From: Nocardia uniformis NBRC 13702
Lineage (GTDB): Bacteria > Actinomycetota > Actinomycetes > Mycobacteriales > Mycobacteriaceae
NCBI RefSeq assembly: GCF_001613345.1
Contig: NZ_BDCE01000093.1
Coordinates: 32,227-96,226 of the forward strand
Length of the DNA: 64,000 nt
Direction of reading: 5' to 3'
The notes beneath the pieces were generated by a model, which was not told where the DNA came from, made no database searches, and worked only from the letters and a program-made list of their open reading frames with translations. The number at the start of each line of letters is the position of its first letter. The first letter of the stretch is position 1. Below are positions 49,175-57,761 of this stretch, one piece after another. A program made the translations under genes and the position numbers.

Positions 49175-49578
49175 GCGGTCCCGCAGCCTCGCCGGGGATG
49201 CCCCCAACCACGGCCGCGGTGCGCGAACAGGATGAACAGCAACGGAATCATGACGAACGGGAAGACCTGGGTCGACACGGCTATCGCCGTGCCCAATGCC
49301 AGGATGGCGATCAGGGCGACCGGCAGGTAGGGGGTGGAGGGCCGCGGCGGTGGTGCCGATTGCGCCGGGGCGGGCGGTTTCGGGAGGTCGGTGAAGAGCT
49401 CCGCCAGGTCGGTGGTGGTCTTGGCCGCGTAGGCGCGGGCAACCCGCTCGTCGAATTCGGCGACGTCCAGGCGGCCGTCGGCGAAATGTTGACCGAGGGC
49501 CGCGGCGGCCTGTTCACGTTCCGCCGTACCGACGCGCAGGGCAGGCGGCCGGGGTGCCGTGGGATCGGAATCGGTCAT
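49171..49578 (-). CDS. DUF1707 SHOCT-like membrane protein
   Basis: 135 residues from ATG 49578. LRVGTAEREQAAAALGQHFA, DGRLDVAEFDERVARAYAAK, TTTDLAELFTDLP is the DUF1707 domain, which in actinobacteria is linked to membrane or cell-wall proteins. Two membrane helices (YLPVALIAILALGTAIAVST, VFPFVMIPLLFILFA) and a Gly/Arg tail follow. Coupled with the DUF6817 gene downstream. Confidence 0.8.
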   Translation of the reverse strand: MTDSDPTAPRPPALRVGTAEREQAAAALGQHFADGRLDVAEFDERVARAYAAKTTTDLAELFTDLPKPPAPAQSAPPPRPSTPYLPVALIAILALGTAIAVSTQVFPFVMIPLLFILFAHRGRGWGHPRRGCGTA

Positions 49579-49793
49579 GACCAACCGCCTTATCGGGGAA
49601 CCAATCATGCTCCCTCCCAGCGTAGGCCGCCGCGGGGGCGGCGCGCATGCGCTGCGGGATGTACTTCGGGCTACGTCTCACGGCGGATGTCGATGGCGAT
49701 CAGCGCCGCGGGGACCGACGAACTATCTCGGGACACTGTGTTGCGGCGTAATGGGGCCGAGAAGGTCTTGACGGCCCTCGTTCGCCGATCGGC
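49579..49793. other. Intergenic region before beta-lactamase end
   Basis: About 215 bp between the DUF1707 start and the end of the beta-lactamase gene, both on the minus strand. It should hold the DUF1707 promoter; I see no clear boxes, palindrome or small ORF. Confidence 0.4.
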
Positions 49794-50696
49794 TCAGGCG
49801 AGAGTGGTCCCCACATATTCGGCAGCTTCGGCTAGTAGCGCCTGGTTGTATTCGGCGTCCCTGGTGGGCTTGCTGGACATGATCGAAATGACGAGTGGCG
49901 CGGTGTCCGGCGGCCATGCGATGGCGATGTCATTGAGTGTGCCGTAATCACCGGTGCCGGTTTTGTCAGCAACGCGCCAGTCCGCTGGGAGACCTGCGCG
50001 AATGCGTTGTGCGCCAGTGAGGTTGCGTTCGAGAAGGTCGCGCAGGAAAGCACGCCTTTCTTCGGGAAGGGCATCGCCGAGGACAATCTTCCGGTAGTCC
50101 GTGCCGATGGCTCTGGGCGATGTGGTGTCGCGGGGGTCGCCCGGGGTGGCCTCGGTGATCGACGGTTCGATTCGGTCCATTCGCGTGACCGTGTCGTCGA
50201 GGCCGCGCAGGTACGCCGTCAATTCGGCCGGTCCGCCGAGGTCGCGGAGCAGCAGGTTGCCCGCGGTGCCGTCGCTGTAGCGCACCGCGGCGTCACACAG
50301 ATCTCGGATCGTCATACCCGTGCCCACGTGCCGCGAGGTGATGACGGCACTCTTCATCAGGTCGGCGTCGGTGTAGTCGACGACAGTATCCAAGTGCGAC
50401 AGTGGATTCCGCGCCAAGACCGCGGCCGCCGCCAACCCCTTGAACGTCGAGCAGAACGCGAACCGCTCATCCGCGCGGTGCGCGATGGCACTGCCACTAC
50501 CGGTGGCCACCGCGTACACCCCCAACCGCGCATCGAACTTCCGCTCCAGCGCGAGCAATTGATCATCGAGCGCAGTCGCGGGCGGCTCGGAGGCGGGCGA
50601 TGTGGGTGAGGTTGTCGCGGTCCCGCATCCGACCAGGGGTAGCAGCGCCATCGCGCCGAGCATGCCACGGCGGCTGATACCCGATCGCAACACCAC
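49794..50696 (-). CDS. Class A beta-lactamase, Tat/lipoprotein type
   Basis: 300 residues from GTG 50696 with GGAAGGA upstream (ATG 50738 is also possible). ISRRGMLGAMALLPLVGC combines a twin-arginine-like start with a lipobox Cys. Catalytic motifs by Ambler number: S70-T-F-K73 in FCSTFKG, S130-D-G in YSDGTAGN (SDG as in mycobacterial BlaC), E166 in EPSITEATPGD and KTG 234-236 in ADKTGTGDYG. Position 170 is Thr where Asn is usual. It should hydrolyse penams and some cephems; the Thr may change deacylation. Confidence 0.9.
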   Translation of the reverse strand: MVLRSGISRRGMLGAMALLPLVGCGTATTSPTSPASEPPATALDDQLLALERKFDARLGVYAVATGSGSAIAHRADERFAFCSTFKGLAAAAVLARNPLSHLDTVVDYTDADLMKSAVITSRHVGTGMTIRDLCDAAVRYSDGTAGNLLLRDLGGPAELTAYLRGLDDTVTRMDRIEPSITEATPGDPRDTTSPRAIGTDYRKIVLGDALPEERRAFLRDLLERNLTGAQRIRAGLPADWRVADKTGTGDYGTLNDIAIAWPPDTAPLVISIMSSKPTRDAEYNQALLAEAAEYVGTTLA

Positions 50697-50935
50697 TACA
50701 GTTCCTTCCGCCACGCAGCCATCCTGTGCTCCCATCAATACCGGAAAGGTTGCACCGCCGCAGAATTCGCAGTACCAATAGGCCCGACGGTGGCCGGTAC
50801 AGCCCGATCTGTGGCGGCAACCTGACGTCCACGAAGAGTTCGGTCAACGATGGCCAGACCGCAAGCATGGACTTGTAGGGTTCTGGGCGGACCGCACGCG
50901 GTCCGTCGAACGTAGTAATGAAGGGACGGGCGGGG

Positions 50936-51460
50936 ATGTCGGATGCATCGGTTGAGGTGCTCCTGGACGACTTCGAGAACAAGAGCAAGTGGGAGCTTGT
51001 CGGGGTGGCGGCGCGGCGCGCGCATCTGACCACGTTCGTGGAAGGAGCACCGAGTAAGGGATTGGCTTCCTTCGCGGATGGCGCTATGGGTCGGGATATC
51101 CGGGCGCTGGTGGTGCTGATTCGTAAGGCGGCGGACGATCTCGTCGTGGAATTGGCCTCGAAGCCCAAGCCCGCGTTCACGGTCGCGGGGCGGTTGGAGA
51201 CATTGAGGTTGTGGGTGCGGTCGCCACATGCGGCGATTCGGGTGTACGCGCGGCTCGAAAGCGAGGCGAGCGGGTATCAGGAAGTACTGCTGGCCAAGGT
51301 GCCCACGGGGGCGCTCTGGCAGCACTCGGAGTACCAACTCGACGAACCGATCACCGACGCGACACTGCTCGGGCTGAAGATTCGGCTCATGGATGTGGTG
51401 AAACGCGAGGGCGAGGTCATGATCCTGCTCGATGATCTGACGGTGCGCACGGCGGGCTGA
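50936..51460 (+). CDS. Hypothetical protein, beta-rich
   Basis: 174 residues from ATG 50936, the better start (an ATG at 50918 has no ribosome site). ASVEVLLDDFENKSKWELVG, AFTVAGRLETLRLWVRSPHA, AIRVYARLESEASGYQEVLL and VPTGALWQHSEYQLDEPITD suggest alternating strands of a jelly-roll or carbohydrate-binding type, but no family motif is convincing. No signal peptide. It is transcribed with, and 61 bp ahead of, the GntR regulator, and may be unrelated to it. Confidence 0.65.
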   Translation: MSDASVEVLLDDFENKSKWELVGVAARRAHLTTFVEGAPSKGLASFADGAMGRDIRALVVLIRKAADDLVVELASKPKPAFTVAGRLETLRLWVRSPHAAIRVYARLESEASGYQEVLLAKVPTGALWQHSEYQLDEPITDATLLGLKIRLMDVVKREGEVMILLDDLTVRTAG

Positions 51461-51520
51461 TCGCTCGCGCCCCGCTGCCCGGATAGCCGGTACGGCCCGC
51501 GCTGCGGCTACCGTGGGGCG

Positions 51521-52258
51521 GTGCCTCCCCGTCCACGCCTCCCCCGGTTGCCGCAGCTCACGCCGCCGAACGATAGTCGGCGCGGCTACTCGCAGCACGA
51601 GGTCCTGCGCGAGGTGCGCAGGCTGATTCTGGAGGGGAACCTGCCGCCCGGCACCGGAGTGCCCCTCGGTGAGCTGGCACGGGAGTTCGGGATCAGCGCG
51701 ATTCCGGTGCGCGAGTCATTGCAGACCCTGATCGGGGAGGGGCTCATCGAGCATCGCGCGAACTTCGGCTACCGGGTCACGCTATTGACCGCGGCCGAGC
51801 TGCGGGAGATGTATGTGGTGCGCGAGCGGTTGGAGTCCACGGCGCTGCTGGCCGCGGTGTCGCGCGCTACCGAGGCCGATCACGAGTTGGCGCGGGCGGC
51901 GCACGCGCGGATGGAGCGGGCGGTGCTGACCGAGAATCCGCTCGCCTACCACCGGGAGACCCGGAATTTCCATCTGGCACTGGTACGGCCGTCGGGGATG
52001 CCGCGCCTGGTCCACATGCTGGAGTACGCCTGGAATATCACCGAGCCGGTACAGCCGATGGTGCACGTCACCAATGCCGACCGGGTCGTCCTGCACGCCG
52101 ACCACCGACGCCAGCTGGACGCCTTCGTGGCGCGCGATACCGAGGCCCTGCTGACGGCAACCGAACAGCATTCGGTACGGATGACGGACGTGCTGGCGCA
52201 ACTACCGCAGACCAGCGGCTTGCTCGCCCCCGATTCGGACGCCGTACAAGATATATAG
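51521..52258 (+). CDS. GntR-family (FCD) regulator of the allantoin operon
   Basis: 245 residues from GTG 51521. Winged HTH: GYSQHEVLREVRRLILEGNL, PPGTGVPLGELAREFGISAI, PVRESLQTLIGEGLIEHRAN. The C-terminal FCD helical domain (ELREMYVVRERLESTALLAA, FHLALVRPSGMPRLVHMLEY, ADHRRQLDAFVARDTEALLT) binds a carboxylate ligand through His residues. It heads the purine-catabolism cluster on the same strand, so it probably responds to allantoin, allantoate or ureidoglycolate (inference). Confidence 0.86.
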   Translation: MPPRPRLPRLPQLTPPNDSRRGYSQHEVLREVRRLILEGNLPPGTGVPLGELAREFGISAIPVRESLQTLIGEGLIEHRANFGYRVTLLTAAELREMYVVRERLESTALLAAVSRATEADHELARAAHARMERAVLTENPLAYHRETRNFHLALVRPSGMPRLVHMLEYAWNITEPVQPMVHVTNADRVVLHADHRRQLDAFVARDTEALLTATEQHSVRMTDVLAQLPQTSGLLAPDSDAVQDI

Positions 52259-52467
52259 TTTTCGCAACACCCGGGCAATACCCGCTCGATAGCGTCGCAC
52301 AGAACCTTTTCGATGTGCGGACTTCACGATCGGATGTGCGACTTGACCGACACTGTTGCGTTGCCGGGGAGCGCGTCCACCCCGGCGGCCCCACCGCGTC
52401 GGCCCCTGATCCCCGCCGCACCAACGATGATCTCGCCCCGGCTGCCCCTTCGCGTCGAAAGTCGGTG

Positions 52468-53220
52468 ATGTTCTTGCGCATTCGTGTGATCAATCCCAAC
52501 ACCACGGCCGCCGTGACGGCCGTGATCGAGCAGGCCGCTCGTGCGGTGGCCGCACCCGGGACCGTGGTGGAGGGCGTCACGCCCGCCATGGGACCGGCGT
52601 CGATCGAGAGCCATTACGACGAGGCGCTCGCGGTGCCGGGCCTGCTGGCCGAGATCGCCCGGGGTGAACAGGTGGGTGTGGATGGGTATGTGCTGGCGTG
52701 CTTCGGCGATCCGGGGCTGGACGCGGCGCGGGAGTCGGCGCGCGGACCGGTGATCGGGATCGCGGAGGCCGCCATGTACGCGGCCAGCCATCTGGGGCGC
52801 GGGTTCAGTGTGGTCACCACCCTGGCCCGGACCGGTGGCCGCGCCCATGATCTGGCCGAACGCTATGGCATGCAACGGTTCTGCCTGGGGGTGCACGCCT
52901 GTGAGATTCCGGTTCTCGAGCTGGAGAATCCGGAGGCGCGCACCGTTATCGCCGAGGCCTGCCGGGAGGCCGTCCATGCCGACGGCTCCGATGCCATTGT
53001 GCTCGGCTGCGCCGGAATGGCCGACCTGTGTGAGTACCTCACCGCGGAGGTGGGGGTTCCGGTGGTGGACGGCGTCAGCGCTGCCACCTTGACCGTGCAG
53101 TCCCTGGTGACCATGGGGCTGCGCAAGTCCGGTCGCGGCGAATTCGCCGCTCCGCTGCCCAAACGCTATGCCGGACTACTCAGCGAGTTCGGCACCGACG
53201 GAAAGGAACAGCGCCCGTGA
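52468..53220 (+). CDS. Asp/Glu/hydantoin racemase family (allantoin racemase-like)
   Basis: 250 residues from ATG 52468. RIRVINPNTTAAVTAVIEQA, YVLACFGDPGLDAARESARG with the first catalytic Cys, FSVVTTLARTGGRAHDLAER and SDAIVLGCAGMADLCEYLTA with the second Cys. The two-Cys pattern and NPNT start are those of hydantoin/allantoin racemases. In this cluster racemisation of allantoin so that the next enzyme can use either isomer is likely. The next gene overlaps by 4 nt (GTGA). Confidence 0.85.
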   Translation: MFLRIRVINPNTTAAVTAVIEQAARAVAAPGTVVEGVTPAMGPASIESHYDEALAVPGLLAEIARGEQVGVDGYVLACFGDPGLDAARESARGPVIGIAEAAMYAASHLGRGFSVVTTLARTGGRAHDLAERYGMQRFCLGVHACEIPVLELENPEARTVIAEACREAVHADGSDAIVLGCAGMADLCEYLTAEVGVPVVDGVSAATLTVQSLVTMGLRKSGRGEFAAPLPKRYAGLLSEFGTDGKEQRP

Positions 53221-54431
53221 CCTTGCCACCGGATGTGCTGGCAGGAATCGAAACCCGCATCGCAGCGATCGATGCGGAGCTGGCGCGGCTCTACCCGGGT
53301 GACCGCCCGGGGCAGCCGATCCACACCGCGTATATCTCCGGTGCGGACGCCACCGACGACCTGCCGAGCCAATGGGGTGCGGCGGCAATCGAATTGGGTG
53401 AGAAACACCGCGACCTGCTCACCGAGTTGGCCGGTCACGATGTGGTCGAACTGGTGCTGGATACGCTGCGGCAGCGGCCGATTCAGGATTTGCGGCTCGA
53501 TTTCGAAGACGGGTACGGCACCCGCGCGGATGTGATCGAGGATCAAGACGCCTTGCGCGCCGGTGCGGTGCTGCGCGAGCTGCCCGCGGCGGTGGTCTCT
53601 CGCGGTATCCGCATGAAGGGACTCACCGGCATCGAGTGGGCGCGGGCGGTGCGCACCCTGGAGCTCGTACTCGAGGGTGCGGGCGGTGTACCCGACGGAT
53701 TCGTGTTCACCCTGCCGAAGATTCGCCATATCGACCAGGTCGATGTCGCCGTGCGGCTGTGCGACGCCATCGAATCCGCGCACGGATTGCCCGCCGGTGC
53801 GCTGAAGTTCGAATTGCAGATCGAGAGTCCCCAGGCCGTTATCGCCGCCGACGGCACCGCCACCGTCGCCCGGGCTGTGCACCGCTCCGCCGGGCGCTGC
53901 ACCGGATTGCATTACGGCACCTACGACTACAGCGCCGCCTGTGGCATCACGCCGAGGTTCCAGTCCCTGGAACACCCCGTCGCCGATCACGCCAAGGCCG
54001 TCATGCAGGCCGCCGCCGCGCAGACCGGGGTCTGGGTCTGCGACGGCTCCACCCAGGTACTGCCACTGGGCACCGATAGCGAAGTGCGCGAGGCCATTTC
54101 GCGGCACTACCGACTTGTCACCCGTTCCCTGGAACGCGGCTACTACCAGGGCTGGGATATGGGCCCGGGTCATCTGGTCACCCGCTGGCTGGCCACCTTC
54201 GGCTTCTACCGCGGCGCGCTCGGCGTCGCCGCCCCGCGCATCGGCCGCTATCTCGATCGCCAGGGTGGCGCGGTGGTCGACGAACCCGCCACCGCCCAGG
54301 CACTGGCGACCGTGGTGCTGCGCGGATTGGATTGCGGCGCCTTCCGGCCCGCCGAAGTCACCGCCCTCGTTCCGGCCGCCACCGTCGACGTTCTGCGGCA
54401 ATTGCGAGAAAGGAAGATGCCTTCCCTATGA
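53217..54431 (+). CDS. DUF6986 aldolase/citrate-lyase-like protein
   Basis: 404 residues from GTG 53217. DLRLDFEDGYGTRADVIEDQ, RGIRMKGLTGIEWARAVRTL, GFVFTLPKIRHIDQVDVAVR, KFELQIESPQAVIAADGTAT and LHYGTYDYSAACGITPRFQS give a HpcH/citrate-lyase-like TIM barrel with Asp/Glu metal-binding residues. Its function is not established. Being second enzyme gene of the allantoin operon, it could act on glyoxylate or ureidoglycolate (inference). Overlaps both neighbours by 4 nt. Confidence 0.75.
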   Translation: MTLPPDVLAGIETRIAAIDAELARLYPGDRPGQPIHTAYISGADATDDLPSQWGAAAIELGEKHRDLLTELAGHDVVELVLDTLRQRPIQDLRLDFEDGYGTRADVIEDQDALRAGAVLRELPAAVVSRGIRMKGLTGIEWARAVRTLELVLEGAGGVPDGFVFTLPKIRHIDQVDVAVRLCDAIESAHGLPAGALKFELQIESPQAVIAADGTATVARAVHRSAGRCTGLHYGTYDYSAACGITPRFQSLEHPVADHAKAVMQAAAAQTGVWVCDGSTQVLPLGTDSEVREAISRHYRLVTRSLERGYYQGWDMGPGHLVTRWLATFGFYRGALGVAAPRIGRYLDRQGGAVVDEPATAQALATVVLRGLDCGAFRPAEVTALVPAATVDVLRQLRERKMPSL

Positions 54432-55459
54432 CCGGCGCTACCCACGATTTCACCCTGCTGCCCGATCTGGCTCTGCGCACCCTCGGCGGTGCGGTGGTAT
54501 GGGCCAACGACGAATCCTTCGCGGAGAAGGAGAATCTCATTCGGCCGGAGGAATCCACCTACTCCCCTGCCACCTTCGGCCATAAGGGCCAGGTATATGA
54601 CGGGTGGGAAACCCGTCGCCGCCGGGGATCGGTCGGCGCGGCACCGGATTCCGACGACTGCGATACCGCCATTGTGCGTCTGGGCGTGCCTGGCGTCATC
54701 GCGGGCGTCATTGTCGACACCGCGTGGTTCAAGGGCAACTATCCGCCCAAGGTGTCGGTGGAAGCCATTGCGGTGGACGGGTATCCGTCGGCCGAGGAGC
54801 TCACCGCGCTGGAGGGCTGGACCACCATCGTGGCGCGCGCCGCGGTTGTCGGCGACAGCGCCAACCCCTTCACCGTCGACTCGGCCGGACGCTGGACGCA
54901 TGTGCGGCTGCGCATGTTCCCCGATGGCGGTATCGCGCGGCTGCGCGTGCACGGGGTGGCGAAACCGGATCTGCGACTGCTGGATTCGGGTCCGTTCGAC
55001 CTGGCCGCCTTGGAGAACGGCGGCCTGGTGACCGATTGCTCGAACCGCTTCTTCTCCCATCCGCAGAATATTCTGATGCCCGGGCGCGCCCGCGTGATGG
55101 GCGACGGCTGGGAGACCGCGCGCCGCCGCGACAAGGACAACGACTGGGTGCGGGTACGGCTCACCGGCGAGGGTGTCCTCGCCATGGCCGAGATCGACAC
55201 CTCCTACTTCCTCTTCAACAGCCCGGGAGCAGCGTCGCTCACCGGTATTCGCGCCGACGGCAGCGAAGTGGAATTGCTGCCGCGCACCGTCTTGCGGCCC
55301 GATACCCGGCACCGCTTCGGTATCGACGCCGCCGAGGCGGTCGTCGAGGTACGCCTGGACGCCTATCCCGATGGCGGCCTGGCGCGGCTGCGACTATTCG
55401 GCACCCTCACCGACGATGCCCGTACTCGACTGCGGGCCGAACAGGCGGAACTGTCATGA
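54428..55459 (+). CDS. alc: Allantoicase
   Basis: 343 residues from ATG 54428. Two repeats of the allantoicase jelly-roll: WANDESFAEKENLIRPEEST, YDGWETRRRRGSVGAAPDSD, IVRLGVPGVIAGVIVDTAWF and then SNRFFSHPQNILMPGRARVM, GDGWETARRRDKDNDWVRVR, EIDTSYFLFNSPGAAS. It hydrolyses allantoate to ureidoglycolate and urea. ATG overlaps the DUF6986 stop and its own stop overlaps puuE, so all are coupled. Confidence 0.94.
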   Translation: MTGATHDFTLLPDLALRTLGGAVVWANDESFAEKENLIRPEESTYSPATFGHKGQVYDGWETRRRRGSVGAAPDSDDCDTAIVRLGVPGVIAGVIVDTAWFKGNYPPKVSVEAIAVDGYPSAEELTALEGWTTIVARAAVVGDSANPFTVDSAGRWTHVRLRMFPDGGIARLRVHGVAKPDLRLLDSGPFDLAALENGGLVTDCSNRFFSHPQNILMPGRARVMGDGWETARRRDKDNDWVRVRLTGEGVLAMAEIDTSYFLFNSPGAASLTGIRADGSEVELLPRTVLRPDTRHRFGIDAAEAVVEVRLDAYPDGGLARLRLFGTLTDDARTRLRAEQAELS

Positions 55460-56367
55460 GCGATCCCAACTACCCGCGCGATATGGTCGGCTACGGGCCG
55501 AATCCACCGCACCCGCACTGGCCGGGCGAGGCCAATATCGCCGTGCAGTTCGTCCTGAACTACGAGGAGGGCGGCGAGAACTGCCCCCTCGACGGCGATG
55601 AGGGCTCCGAGGCCTTCCTCTCCGATATCGTTCCCGCGCAAGCGTTTCCGAATCGGCACATGAGCATGGAGTCGCTCTACGAGTACGGCTCCAGGGCCGG
55701 ATTGTGGCGGGTACTGCGCGCCTTCGAGCGCCGCGATATCCCGCTCACCATCTTCGGTGTCGCCCGCGCCCTGGAACGCAATCCCGAAGCCGTCGCCGCC
55801 TTCAAGCGCAACGACTACGAGATCGCGTCCCACGGCCTGCGCTGGATCTCCTATCAGTCCGTCGACCGCGAGACCGAGCGCGCGCATATGGAGGAGGCGG
55901 TCGCCATCATCACCCGCCTCTTCGGCGAGGCCCCGCGTGGCTGGTACACCGGCCGCGACTCGCCGCAAACCCGCGAACTGGTCGTCGAACACGGCGGATT
56001 CACCTACGACTCCGACTCCTACGCCGACGACCTGCCGTACTGGGTCAAGGTCGGCGAGACCAACCAACTGGTACTGCCGTACACATTGGAAACCAACGAT
56101 ATGCGGTTCTCGTCGCCCGCCGGTTTCGCCAATGGCGACGAGTTCTACGCCTACCTCCGCGACGCCTTCGACGTGCTGTACGCCGAGGGCGCCGACGGTG
56201 CTCCGAAGATGCTCTCCATCGGCCTGCACTGCCGCCTCGCGGGCCGCCCCGCCCGCGCGGCTGCGCTGGAACGTTTCCTCGACTACGTGCAGTCCCACGA
56301 GAAGGTGTGGTTGGCCCGTCGCATCGATATCGCCGAACACTGGCGCAAGGTGCATCCGGCCAGCTGA
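55456..56367 (+). CDS. puuE: Allantoinase PuuE (polysaccharide-deacetylase fold)
   Basis: 303 residues from ATG 55456. YPRDMVGYGPNPPHPHWPGE, NIAVQFVLNYEEGGENCPLD, GSRAGLWRVLRAFERRDIPL, ASHGLRWISYQSVDRETERA and APRGWYTGRDSPQTRELVVE are the cofactor-independent PuuE allantoinase pattern. It opens the allantoin ring to allantoate, feeding allantoicase upstream. Gene order racemase-DUF6986-alc-puuE means each step of allantoin entry to ureidoglycolate is covered. Last gene of the operon. Confidence 0.92.
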   Translation: MSDPNYPRDMVGYGPNPPHPHWPGEANIAVQFVLNYEEGGENCPLDGDEGSEAFLSDIVPAQAFPNRHMSMESLYEYGSRAGLWRVLRAFERRDIPLTIFGVARALERNPEAVAAFKRNDYEIASHGLRWISYQSVDRETERAHMEEAVAIITRLFGEAPRGWYTGRDSPQTRELVVEHGGFTYDSDSYADDLPYWVKVGETNQLVLPYTLETNDMRFSSPAGFANGDEFYAYLRDAFDVLYAEGADGAPKMLSIGLHCRLAGRPARAAALERFLDYVQSHEKVWLARRIDIAEHWRKVHPAS

Positions 56368-56466
56368 AGCGTTGCCGCCGAGGCGGATTCGTGCCGGTCG
56401 GGCAAGGTCGGCGGGGCGGCGGCAGGCACAATCTGCCATCCTGGCACGCCTTGGCCGGGCCCCTGC

Positions 56467-56498
56467 GGATTCCGGCCGAGAACACGCCGGAATGACGA
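56467..56498. repeat. Dispersed palindromic repeat, copy 2
   Basis: Same 32-bp element as 4583-4614 with one base changed (loop CGAGAACAC): arms ATTCCGGC and GCCGGAAT. It lies in the gap after puuE, 100 bp past its stop. Confidence 0.6.
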
Positions 56499-56553
56499 CG
56501 GCGGCCAGACGAGATCGCGAGGTCGGCCCCAATAGTCGGCCGCGTACAGACAG

Positions 56554-56590
56554 CCGCGCCACCTGAGCTCGGGCAGCTCAGGTGGCGCGG
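56554..56590. terminator. Bidirectional terminator between puuE and msrA
   Basis: 16-bp perfect arms (56554-56569 and 56575-56590; core GCCACCTGAGCT/AGCTCAGGTGGC) with a 5-nt loop CGGGC, placed between convergent gene ends. Confidence 0.8.
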
Positions 56591-56602
56591 TCTGTTCCGG
56601 TG

Positions 56603-57118
56603 CTACTGCGCGGCGGACTGCCGCTTGGGCAGCTTCCAGCCCGGGCGCGGGAAGTGGCAGGTGTAGCCGTCCGGGTAGCGCTGCAGGTAGTCCTGATGCT
56701 CGGGTTCGGCTTCCCAGAAGGTGCTCGCCGGGGTTACCGGGGTGACCACCTTGCCGGGCCACAGGCCCGAATCCTCCACATCGACGATGGTTTCCAGCGC
56801 GACACGCTTCTGATCGTCGCCGAGGTAGAAGATCTCCGAGCGGTAGCTGGTGCCGATGTCATTACCCTGACGATCCTTGGTGGTCGGATCGTGGATCTGG
56901 AAGAAGAACGCCAGCAGTGCCCGGTAATCGGTCCGGGCGGGGTCGTAGACGATCTCCACGGCCTCGGCATGACCCGGGTGATTGCGGTAGGTGGGATTGT
57001 CGTTGCTGCCACCGGTGTAGCCGACGCGTGTCGACAGCACCCCTGGCTGCTGACGAATCAAATCCTCCATACCCCAGAAACATCCGCCCGCCAGAATCGC
57101 CTTGCGCGTATCGGTCAC
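56603..57118 (-). CDS. msrA: Peptide methionine sulfoxide reductase A
   Basis: 171 residues from ATG 57118. The catalytic GCFWGMEDLI motif, VGYTGGSNDNPTYRNHPGHA, EIVYDPARTDYRALLAFFFQ and IHDPTTKDRQGNDIGTSYRS are the MsrA signature with the active-site Cys and Glu. It reduces S-methionine sulfoxide using thioredoxin or mycoredoxin. The C-terminal recycling Cys in YPDGYTCHF is present. The start overlaps the msrB stop by 4 nt. Confidence 0.95.
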   Translation of the reverse strand: MTDTRKAILAGGCFWGMEDLIRQQPGVLSTRVGYTGGSNDNPTYRNHPGHAEAVEIVYDPARTDYRALLAFFFQIHDPTTKDRQGNDIGTSYRSEIFYLGDDQKRVALETIVDVEDSGLWPGKVVTPVTPASTFWEAEPEHQDYLQRYPDGYTCHFPRPGWKLPKRQSAAQ

Positions 57119-57570
57119 GCCTCCTCCTTCGTGAAGAGAGTCTTGTACTGGCCGTAGCCCTCGGCCTCGAGGTTATCGAGGTGGATGAAGCGCAGGGCCG
57201 CGGAGTTGATGCAGTACCGCAGGCCGCCCGCCTCGCGGGGGCCGTCCTTGAACAGGTGGCCGAGGTGGCTGTCGCCGTGTGCCGAACGCACCTCGGTGCG
57301 GATCATCAGATGGCTGAGGTCGCGCTTCTCGGCCACATTGTCGGCATCGATCGGCTTGGTGAAGCTGGGCCAACCCGAGCCGCTGTCGAACTTGTCGACC
57401 GAGGCGAACAGGGGCTCACCGGAAACCACATCCACGTAGATACCCGGTTCGTGGTTATCCCAGTACTCGCCGGTGAACGCGCGCTCGGTGCCGTTCTCCT
57501 GGGTGACGTGGTACTGCTCGGGCGACAGCGCGGCGACGGCCGCGGGGTTGCGGTTGAATTCCTGTGCCAC
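57115..57570 (-). CDS. msrB: Peptide methionine sulfoxide reductase B (zinc-less form)
   Basis: 151 residues from GTG 57570 after AGGAGG. FDSGSGWPSFTKPI and VRSAHGDSHLGHLFKDGP are core motifs and RYCINSAALRFI carries the catalytic Cys. The two CxxC zinc motifs of many MsrB proteins are missing (EPLFASVDKF in place of the first), so this is the zinc-less type. It reduces R-methionine sulfoxide; with MsrA both isomers are covered. First gene of the operon. Confidence 0.94.
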   Translation of the reverse strand: MAQEFNRNPAAVAALSPEQYHVTQENGTERAFTGEYWDNHEPGIYVDVVSGEPLFASVDKFDSGSGWPSFTKPIDADNVAEKRDLSHLMIRTEVRSAHGDSHLGHLFKDGPREAGGLRYCINSAALRFIHLDNLEAEGYGQYKTLFTKEEA

Positions 57571-57708
57571 ATGACCTCCTCATATCGGGGCTACCCGTAC
57601 AACCCCCGTCCCCACTCGGAAAGTTCCATCGGGAAGGGGCGTCATGGTTTGGTCACCTCTCGCGGGTGCGCGCACTTCCGGAGCTCTCACCTGTGGCGAT
57701 CATGAAAT

Positions 57709-57747
57709 GGATAGTGTAGCTTTCCATTATAGATAGCCCATCTATCC
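57709..57747. promoter_or_regulatory. MerR-type operators before the membrane gene
   Basis: GGATAG-5-CTTTCC (57709-57725) and GATAG-CCCAT-CTATCC (57732-57747) are two imperfect inverted repeats. The GGATAG/CTATCC half-sites recur in the perfect palindrome at 58161-58177 before the MerR gene. Confidence 0.6.
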
Positions 57748-57761
57748 ATTTGGGAGTCATG

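Noticed and set aside
48594..49211. Alternative minus-strand frame over the DUF6817-like gene
   Set aside because: Same region read one frame off; Arg/Pro rich and lacking the His-rich helical pattern of the chosen frame.
53166..54401. 411-codon minus-strand frame over the DUF6986 gene
   Set aside because: Antisense shadow; no ribosome site or domain.
54604..55455. N-terminal extension of the puuE frame through allantoicase
   Set aside because: This part reads the allantoicase gene in another frame; PuuE proper starts at 55456 with an ATGA overlap.
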